NCBI RefSeq assembly: GCF_029227915.1
Contig: NC_079885.1
Coordinates: 2,356,001-2,420,000, forward strand
Origin: Hydractinia symbiolongicarpus
Lineage: Eukaryota > Cnidaria > Hydrozoa > Anthoathecata > Hydractiniidae
Reading direction: 5' to 3'
DNA: 64,000 bases
The translations under genes were made by a program, and so were the position numbers. Every line of letters starts with the position of its first letter. Position 1 is the stretch's first letter. Below, piece after piece: positions 56,107 through 64,000 of this stretch. Below the pieces are notes generated by a model. It was not told where the DNA came from. It searched no databases and saw only the letters and a list, made by a program, of their open reading frames with translations.

Positions 56107-57520
56107 CGTGTGGGAAATGAGTTTACTCCCTGGGATCTTTCTTTGTATACTTTTGAATATACGGGCCGAGTCCGGGAGTTACGGGAAGTCGTGGGTTTTT
56201 GTTTGCCGGCCATTAAACTTCTTTTATTCAGCGTCTCATCAAAAATGAAAACATTTTTAAAAACTACAAGTCTCATGGGCTTTAGTGGTGAAATAATAAT
56301 TTAAAAAATCGTTCTGGAAATGAGTCCTGGGTACTTTTTTGTATACTTTTGACTTTACAGGCCGAGTCCGGGATTTACGGGAAATCGCAGTTTTTCGTTT
56401 GCCGGCGATTAAACTTCTTTTATTCAGCGTCTCATCAAAAATGAAAACATTTTTAAAAACTACAAGTCTCATGCGTTTTAGTGGGGAAAAAAAATTTTAA
56501 AAAATCGTTCGGGAAATGAGTTTACACCCTGGGTACTTTCTTTGTATACATTCGACTATACGGGCCAAGCCCGGGATTCACGTGAAATCGCAGGTTTTCG
56601 TTTGCCGGCGATTAAACTTCCTTCATTAAGCGTCTCATCAAAAATAAATACATTTTTGACAACTACAAGTCTCATGCGTTTTAGTGGTGAAAAAATAATT
56701 TAAAAAATCGTTCGGGAAATGAGTTTACTCCCTGGGTACTTTCTTTGTATACTTTTGACTATACGGGCCCAGTCCAGGATTTACGGGAAATCGCGGGTTT
56801 TCGTGTGCCGGCGATTAAACTTCTTTTATTCAGCGTCCCATCAAAAATGAAAATATTTTTGAAAACTACAAGTCTCATGCGTTTTAGTGGTGAAAAAATA
56901 ATATAAAAAATCGTTCGGGAAATGAGTTTACTCCCTGGGTACTTTCTTCGTACACTTTTGACTATACGAGCCGAGTCCGGGGTTTACGGGAAATGGCGGG
57001 TTTTCGTTTGCCGGCGATTAAACTTCTTTTAATCAGCGTGTCATCAAAAATGAAAACATTTTTAAAAACTACAAGTCTCATGGGCTTTAGTGGTGAAATA
57101 ATAATTTAAAAAATCGTTCGGGAAATGAGTTTACTTTCTGGGTACTTTCTTCGTATACTTTTGACTATACCAGCCGATTCCGGGGTTTACGGGAAATGGC
57201 GGGTTTTCGTTTGCCGGCGATTAAACTTCTTTTATTCAGCGTCTCATCAAAAATGAAAACATTTTTAAAAACTACAAGTCTCATGCGTTTTAGTGGGGAA
57301 AAAAAAAATTAAAAAATCGTTCGGGAAATGAGTTTACTCCCTGGTTACTTTCTTCGTATACTTTTGGCTATACGAGCCGAGTCCGAGGTTTACGGGAAAT
57401 GGCGGGTTTTCGTTTGCCGGCGATTAAACTTCTTTTAATCAGCGTCTCATCAAAAATGAAAACATTTTTAAAAACTACAAGTCTCATGCATTTTAGAGGT
57501 GAAAAAATAATTTAAAAAAT
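56107..57520. repeat. Heptamer, copy 1 (1414 bp)
   Basis: Order C (TCGTGTGGG), D, X-like, J, A-like with CGTACACTTTTGAC, D/A chimera, A-like with CCGAGGTTTACGG. The first three monomers match 57521-58122 at a 1414-bp offset, including CGCAGTTTTTCG in D and AAAAATAAATACATTTTTG in X. Confidence 0.85.
57115..57317. repeat. D/A chimeric monomer
   Basis: Starts like monomer 58326 (ACTTTCTGGG) and continues like monomer 58528 (TTCTTCGTATAC, ATACCAGCCGATTCCGGGG). In the second heptamer these two are separate monomers, so this one is a fusion that removes one repeat unit. The switch lies around 57140-57148. Confidence 0.75.
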
Positions 57521-58933
57521 CGTGTGGGAAATGAGTTTACTCCCTGGGATCTTTCTTTGTATACTTTTGAATATACGGGCCGAGTCCGGGAGTTACGGGA
57601 AGTCGTGGGTTTTCGTTTGCCGGCCATTAAACTTCTTTTATTCAGCGTCTCATCAAAAATGAAAACATTTTTAAAAACTACAAGTCTCATGGGCTTTAGT
57701 GGTGAAATAATAATTTAAAAAATCGTTCTGGAAATGAGTCCTGGGTACTTTTTTGTATACTTTTGACTTTACAGGCCGAGTCCGGGATTTACGGGAAATC
57801 GCAGTTTTTCGTTTGCCGGCGATTAAAATTCTTTTATTCAGCGTCTCATCAAAAATGAAAACATTTTTAAAAACTACAAGTCTCATGCGTTTTAGTGGGG
57901 AAAAAAAATTTTAAAAAATCGTTCGGGAAATGAGTTTACACCCTGGGTACTTTCTTTGTATACATTCGACTATACGGGCCAAGCCCGGGATTTACGTGAA
58001 ATCGCGGGTTTTCGTTTGCCGGCGATTAAACTTCTTTCATTAAGCGTCTCATCAAAAATAAATACATTTTTGACAACTACAAGTCTCATGCGTTTTAGTG
58101 GTGAAAAAATAATTTAAAAAATCGTTCGGGAAATGAGTTTACTCCCTGGGTACTTTCTTCGTACACTTTTGACTATACGAGCCGAGTCCGGGGTTTACGG
58201 GAAATGGCGGATTTTCGTTTGCCGGCGATTAAACTTCTTTTAATCAGCGTGTCATCAAAAATGAAAACATTTTTAAAAACTACAAGTCTCATGGGCTTTA
58301 GTGGTGAAATAATAATTTAAAAAATCGTTCGGGAAATGAGTTTACTTTCTGGGTACTTTTTTTGTATACTTTTGACTTACAGGCCGAGTCCGGGATTTAC
58401 GGGAAATCGCAGGTTTTCGTTTGCCGGCGATTAAACTTCTTTTATTCAGCGTCTCATCAAAAATGAATGCATTTTTGAAAACTACAAGTCTCATGCGTTT
58501 TAGTGGTGAAAAAATAATATAAAAAATCGTTCGGGAAATGCGTTTACTCCCTGGGTACTTTCTTCGTATACTTTTGACTATACCAGCCGATTCCGGGGTT
58601 TACGGGAAATGGCGGGTTTTCGTTTGCCGGCGATTAAACTTCTTTTATTCAGCGTCTAATCAAAAATGAAAACATTTTTGAAAACTACAAGTCTCATGCG
58701 TTTTAGTGGGGAAAAAAAAAATTAAAAAATCGTTCGGGAAATGAGTTTACTCCCTGGGTACTTTCTTCGTATACTTTTGACTATACGAGCCGAGTCCGAG
58801 GTTTACGGGAAATGGCGGGTTTTCGTTTGCCGGCGATTAAACTTCTTTTAATCAGCGTCTCATCAAAAATGAAAACATTTTTAAAAACTACAAGTCTCAT
58901 GGGCTTTAGTGGTGAAATAATAATTTCAAAAAT
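57521..58933. repeat. Heptamer, copy 2 (1413 bp)
   Basis: Order C, D, X-like, A-like (CGTACAC), short D-like (GACTTACAGG), A-like (ACCAGCCGATTCC), A-like (CCGAGG). Compared with copy 1 it lacks the J monomer and has the D-like and ACCAGCC monomers unfused, so the monomer count stays at seven. Confidence 0.83.
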
Positions 58934-60554
58934 CGTTCGGGAAATGAGTTTACTTCCTGGGTACTTTTTTTGTATACTTTTGACTTTACAGGCCGAGTCC
59001 GGGATTTACGGGAAATCGCAGGTTTTCGTTTGCCGGCGATTAAACTTCTTTTATTCAGCGTCTCATCAAAAATGAAAACATTTTTGAAAACTACAAGTCT
59101 CATGCGTTTTAGTGGGGAAAAAAAATTTAAAAAATCGTTCGGGAAATGAGTTTACACCCTGGGTACTTTCTTTGTATACATTCGACTATACGGGCCAAGT
59201 CCGGGATTTACGTGAAATCGCGGGTTTTCGTTTGCCGGCGATTAAACCTCTTTCATTAAGCGTCTCATCAAAAATGAATACATTTTTGAAAACTACAAGT
59301 CTCATGCGTTTTAGTGGTGAAAAAATAATTTAAAAAATCGTTCGGGAAATGAGTTTACTCCCTGGGTACTTTCTTCGTACACTTTTGACTATACGAGCCG
59401 AGTCCGGGGTTTACGGGAAATGGCGGATTTTCGTTTGCCGGCGATTAAACTTCTTTTAATCAGCGTGTCATCAAAAATGAAAACATTTTTAAAAACTACA
59501 AGTCTCATGGGCTTTAGTGGTGAAATAATAATTTAAAAAATCGTTCGGGAAATGAGTTTACTTTCTGGGTACTTTTTTTGTATACTTTTGACTTACAGGC
59601 CGAGTCCGGGATTTACGGGAAATCGCAGGTTTTCGTTTGCCGGCGATTAAACTTCTTTTATTCAGCGTCTCATCAAAAATGAATGCATTTTTGAAAACTA
59701 CAAGTCTCATGCGTTTTAGTGGTGAAAAAATAATATAAAAAATCGTTCGGGAAATGAGTTTACTCCCTGGGTACTTTCTTCGTATACTTTTGACTATACC
59801 AGCCGATTCCGGGGTTTACGGGAAATGGCGGGTTTTCGTTTGCCGGCGATTAAACTTCTTTTATTCAGCGTCTCATCAAAAATGAAAACATTTTTGAAAA
59901 CTACAAGTCTCATGCGTTTTAGTGGGGAAAAAAAAAATTAAAAAATCGTTCGGGAAATGAGTTTACTCCCTGGGTACTTTCTTCGTATACTTTTGACTAT
60001 ACGAGCCGAGTCCGAGGTTTACGGGAAATGGCGGGTTTTCGTTTGCCGGCGATTAAACTTCTTTTAATCAGCGTCTCATCAAAAATGAAAACATTTTTAA
60101 AAACTACAAGTCTCATGGGCTTTAGTGGTGAAATAATAATTTCAAAAATCGTTCGGGAAATGAGTTTACTTCCTGGGTACTTTTTTTGTATACTTTTGAC
60201 TTTACAGGCCGAGTCCGGGATTTACGGGAAATCGCAGGTTTTCGTTTGCCGGCGATTAAACTTCTTTTATTCAGTGTCTCATCAAAAATGAAAACATTTT
60301 TGAAAACTACAAGTCTCATGCGTTTTAGTGGGGAAAAAAAATTTAAAAAATCGTTCGGGAAATGAGTTTACACCCTGGGTACTTTCTTTGTATACATTCG
60401 ACTATACGGGCCAAGTCCGGGATTTACGTGAAATCGCGGGTTTTCGTTTGCCGGCGATTAAACCTCTTTCATTAAGCGTCTCATCAAAAATGAATACATT
60501 TTTGAAAACTACAAGTCTCATGCGTTTTAGTGGTGAAAAAATAATTTAAAAAAT
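58123..60554. repeat. Hexameric HOR, two copies of 1216 bp
   Basis: Copies 58123-59338 and 59339-60554: CGTACAC A-like, GACTTACAGG D-like, ACCAGCC A-like, CCGAGG A-like, a D-like full-length monomer after AATTTCAAAAATCG, and X-like. All six phase points recur at 1216 bp. Shared marks include AATGGCGGATTTTCG and AATGAATGCATTTTTG. Confidence 0.92.
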
Positions 60555-62170
60555 CGTTCGGGAAATGAGTTTACTCCCTGGGTACTTTCTTTGTATACTT
60601 TTGACTATACGGGCCCAGTCCGGGATTTACGGGAAATCGCGGGTTTTCGTGTGCCGGCGATTAAACTTCTTTTATTCAGCGTCCCATCAAAAATGAAAAT
60701 ATTTTTGAAAACTACAAGTCTCATGCGTTTTAGTGGTGAAAAAATAATATAAAAAATCGTTCGGGAAATTAGTTTACTCCCTGGGTACTTTCTTCATATA
60801 CTTTTGACTATACGAGCCGAGTCCGGGGTTTACTGGAAATGGCGGGTTTTAGTTTGCCGGCGATTAAACTTCTTTTAATCAGCGTCTCATCAAAAATAAA
60901 AACATTTTTGAAAACTACAAGTCTCATGCGTTTTAGTGGTAAAAAGATAATTTAAAAAATCGTTTTGGAAATGAGTTTACTCACAGGGTACTTTCTTTGT
61001 ATACATTCAAATATACGGGCCAAGCCCGGGATTTACGGGAAATCGCGGGTTTTCGTTTGCCGGCGATTAAACCACTTTCATTAAGCGTCTTATCAAAAAA
61101 TGAAAACATTTTTGAAAACTACAAGTCTCATGCGTTTTAGTGGGGAAAAAAATTTTTAAAAATCGTTCGGGAAATGAGTTTACACCCTGGGTACTTTCTT
61201 TGTATACATTCGACTATACGGGCCAAGCCCGGGATTTACGTGAAATTGCGGTTTTTCGTTTGCCGGCGATTAAACCTCTTTCATTAAGCGTCTCATCAAA
61301 AATGAAAACATTTTTGAAAACTACAAGTCTCATGCGTTTAGTGGTGAAAAAATAATTTAAAAAATCGTTCGGGAAATAAGTTTACTCCCTGGGTACTTTC
61401 TTTGTATACTTTTGACTATACGGGCCCAGTCCGGGATTTACGGGAAATCGCGGGTTTTCGTGTGCCGGCGATTAAACTTCTTTTATTCAGCGTCCCATCA
61501 AAAATGAATACATTTTTGACAACTACAAGTCTCATGCGTTTTAGTGGTGAAAAAATAATTTAAAAAATCTCTCGGGAAATGAGTTTACTCCCTGGGTACT
61601 TTCTTTGTATACTTTTGACTATACGGGCCCAGTCCAGGATTTACGGGAAATCGCGGGTTTTCGTGTGCCGGCGATTAAACTTCTTTTATTCAGCGTCCCA
61701 TCAAAAATAAAAATATTTTTAAAAACTACAAGTCTCGTGCGTTTTAGTGGTGAAAAAATAATTTAAAAAATCGTTCGGGAAATGTGTTTACTCCCTGGGA
61801 TCTTTCTTTGTATACTTTTGAATATACGGGCCGAGTCCGGGAGTTACGGGAAGTCGTGGGTTTTCGTTTGCCTACGTTTAAACTTCTTTTATTCAGCGTC
61901 TCATCAAAAATGAAAACATTTTTAAAAACTACAAGTCTCATGGGCTTTAGTGTTGAAATAATAATTTAAAAAATCGTTCGGGAAATGAGTCCTGGGTACT
62001 TTTTTGTATACTTTTGACTTTACAGGCCGAGTCCGGGATTTACGGGAAATCGCAGGTTTTCGTTTGCCGGCGATTAAACTTCTTTTATTCAGCGTCTCAT
62101 CAAAAATGAAAACATTTTTGAAAACTACAAGTCTCATGCGTTTTAGTGGGGAAAAAAAAAATTAAAAAAT
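59947..62170. repeat. Undecameric HOR, copy 1 (2224 bp)
   Basis: Eleven monomers from CCGAGG A-like through D-like, X-like, J, A, B, X-like, J, J, C, D. The unit overlaps the end of the hexamers in its first three monomers. Rare marks: AATCTCTCGGG (61567), GTTTGCCTACGTTTAAAC (61867), CTCATGCGTTTAGTGG (61331). Confidence 0.94.
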
Positions 62171-64000
62171 CGTTCGGGAAATGAGTTTACTCCCTGGGTA
62201 CTTTCTTCGTATACTTTTGACTATACGAGCCGAGTCCGAGGTTTACGGGAAATGGCGGGTTTTCGTTTGCCGGCGATTAAACTTCTTTTAATCAGCGTCT
62301 CATCAAAAATGAAAACATTTTTAAAAACTACAAGTCTCATGGGCTTTAGTGGTGAAATAATAATTTCAAAAATCGTTCGGGAAATGAGTTTACTTCCTGG
62401 GTACTTTTTTTGTATACTTTTGACTTTACAGGCCGAGTCCGGGATTTACGGGAAATCGCAGGTTTTCGTTTGCCGGCGATTAAACTTCTTTTATTCAGTG
62501 TCTCATCAAAAATGAAAACATTTTTGAAAACTACAAGTCTCATGCGTTTTAGTGGGGAAAAAAAATTTAAAAAATCGTTCGGGAAATGAGTTTACACCCT
62601 GGGTACTTTCTTTGTATACATTCGACTATACGGGCCAAGTCCGGGATTTACGTGAAATCGCGGGTTTTCGTTTGCCGGCGATTAAACCTCTTTCATTAAG
62701 CGTCTCATCAAAAATGAATACATTTTTGAAAACTACAAGTCTCATGCGTTTTAGTGGTGAAAAAATAATTTAAAAAATCGTTCGGGAAATGAGTTTACTC
62801 CCTGGGTACTTTCTTTGTATACTTTTGACTATACGGGCCCAGTCCGGGATTTACGGGAAATCGCGGGTTTTCGTGTGCCGGCGATTAAACTTCTTTTATT
62901 CAGCGTCCCATCAAAAATGAAAATATTTTTGAAAACTACAAGTCTCATGCGTTTTAGTGGCGAAAAAATAATATAAAAAATCGTTCGGGAAATTAGTTTA
63001 CTCCCTGGGTACTTTCTTCATATACTTTTGACTATACGAGCCGAGTCCGGGGTTTACTGGAAATGGCGGGTTTTAGTTTGCCGGCGATTAAACTTCTTTT
63101 AATCAGCGTCTCATCAAAAATAAAAACATTTTTGAAAACTACAAGTCTCATGCGTTTTAGTGGTAAAAAGATAATTTAAAAAATCGTTTTGGAAATGAGT
63201 TTACTCACAGGGTACTTTCTTTGTATACATTCGAATATACGGGCCAAGCCCGGGATTTACGGGAAATCGCGGGTTTTCGTTTGCCGGCGATTAAACCACT
63301 TTCATTAAGCGTCTTATCAAAAAATGAAAACATTTTTGAAAACTACAAGTCTCATGCGTTTTAGTGGGGAAAAAAATTTTTAAAAATCGTTCGGGAAATG
63401 AGTTTACACCCTGGGTACTTTCTTTGTATACATTCGACTATACGGGCCAAGCCCGGGATTTACGTGAAATTGCGGTTTTTCGTTTGCCGGCGATTAAACC
63501 TCTTTCATTAAGCGTCTCATCAAAAATGAAAACATTTTTGAAAACTACAAGTCTCATGCGTTTAGTGGTAAAAAAATAATTTAAAAAATCGTTCGGGAAA
63601 TAAGTTTACTCCCTGGGTACTTTCTTTGTATACTTTTGACTATACGGGCCCAGTCCGGGATTTACGGGAAATCGCGGGTTTTCGTGTGCCGGCGATTAAA
63701 CTTCTTTTATTCAGCGTCCCATCAAAAATGAATACATTTTTGACAACTACAAGTCTCATGCGTTTTAGTGGTGAAAAAATAATTTAAAAAATCTCTCGGG
63801 AAATGAGTTTACTCCCTGGGTACTTTCTTTGTATACTTTTGACTATACGGGCCCAGTCCAGGATTTACGGGAAATCGCGGGTTTTCGTGTGCCGGCGATT
63901 AAACTTCTTTTATTCAGCGTCCCATCAAAAATAAAAATATTTTTAAAAACTACAAGTCTCGTGCGTTTTAGTGGTGAAAAAATAATATAAAAAATCGTTC
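62171..64000. repeat. Undecameric HOR, copy 2, cut by the window edge (1830 bp)
   Basis: Nine complete monomers plus five bases. In the shared 1.83 kb I noticed only four substitutions: GTGGCGAAAA (62959-62968), ATTCGAATATACGGG versus ATTCAAATATACGGG (61007/63231 region), GTGGTAAAAAAATAA (63566-63580) and AATAATATAA versus AATAATTTAA (63979-63988). This is the most homogeneous pair in the window, and the array continues to the right. Confidence 0.93.

Larger units (their letters stand above)
1..64000. repeat. Satellite DNA array, ~203-bp monomer, head-to-tail
   Basis: The entire window is a tandem array of one monomer family. I counted 316 complete monomers between 65 and 63995, phased on the C of ATCGTT. 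Most are 201-204 bp; one short class is 196 bp. All lie in the same orientation and no other sequence interrupts them. Monomers share ACTACAAGTCTCATGCG, GTATAC, CCCGGG or TCCGGG, TTTGCCGGCGATTAAAC and TCATCAAAAATG. Arrays of this size and regularity are known from centromeric and pericentromeric heterochromatin of plants and animals; assigning this array to a centromere is inference. I do not recognise the family. Confidence 0.98.

Noticed and set aside
1-64000. CRISPR array
   Set aside because: Repeats of about 203 bp lie end to end with no unique spacers, and class variants recur in order. This is tandem satellite and does not have CRISPR architecture.
1-64000. Transposable elements, rRNA or tRNA genes, telomeric repeats
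   Set aside because: Every position falls within the phased monomer series. I found no sequence interrupting the phase, no terminal repeats with target duplications and no telomere-type short repeats.
1-64000. Naming the source organism or satellite family
   Set aside because: The consensus does not match any satellite I can recall with confidence, including human alpha satellite and the Arabidopsis 178-180-bp repeat. Array form alone cannot separate plant from animal.
1-64000. Assembly artefact (false duplication) as the explanation of the large repeats
   Set aside because: It cannot be excluded from sequence alone, but copies carry private substitutions and indels, and several nested copies have different lengths. 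This fits real duplications better than a simple assembly loop. Spanning long reads would settle it.

Overview
The window is one uninterrupted satellite DNA array. I see no protein-coding gene, RNA gene, transposon or unique-sequence island anywhere in the 64 kb. Every stretch is a head-to-tail copy of an AT-rich monomer of about 203 bp. Using the conserved C of the ATCGTT element as phase zero, I walked the array by hand and counted 316 complete monomers between 65 and 63995 (mean 202.3 bp), all in the same orientation, with partial monomers at both window edges. Such an array points to the nuclear genome of a eukaryote, most likely a centromeric or pericentromeric block. I do not recognise the satellite family and cannot name the species or kingdom from the sequence.

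Each monomer is bipartite. After the phase point comes a region with CTGGG or CAGGG and GTATAC, then a GC- and CpG-rich core (CCCGGG, ACGGG, CGCGGG, GCCGGC), then an AT-rich half with a 22-bp perfect inverted repeat and two A tracts. I group the monomers into recurrent diagnostic classes, named here A, B, C, C*, D (a 196-bp short form), E, F, G, H, I, J, K, L, T and X; a representative of each is annotated. Many monomers are mosaics of two classes.

The classes occur in repeating strings, so the array has higher-order repeats (HORs), but the period changes along the window. From left to right: ABC trimers (674-1891); a tetramer pair inside a decamer (1283-3306); a hexamer pair of 1213 bp (3917-6342); two 18-monomer copies (5332-8967 and 9170-12810); an octamer/hexamer pair (11600-14429); trimers of 607 bp (14633-15846, third copy 16657-17263); nested hexamers, tetramers and a 9-monomer dispersed duplication (17467-24973); a 196-bp dimer (24974-25365); an irregular stretch (25366-28812); a nonamer pair of 1818 bp (28813-32447) with a partial third copy (36298-37506); pentamer/hexamer/pentamer copies (33056-36297); a 24-monomer duplication of 4.86 kb (36900-47025); a 14-monomer dispersed duplication (about 47270 and 51710 onward); pentamer-to-trimer C*-D-K units (53288-55497); heptamers and hexamers (56107-60554); and an undecamer of 2224 bp (59947-62170) whose second copy runs off the right edge.

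Nothing here works together as genes do. The plausible role is structural: heterochromatin or centromere DNA evolving by repeated unequal exchange or conversion at many scales. The motifs most worth attention are the 22-bp dyad, a 14-nt CENP-B-box-like element one base shorter than the known box, four phased G-runs per monomer, and unusually high CpG content. Copy comparisons and class assignments were made by eye and not by alignment software.
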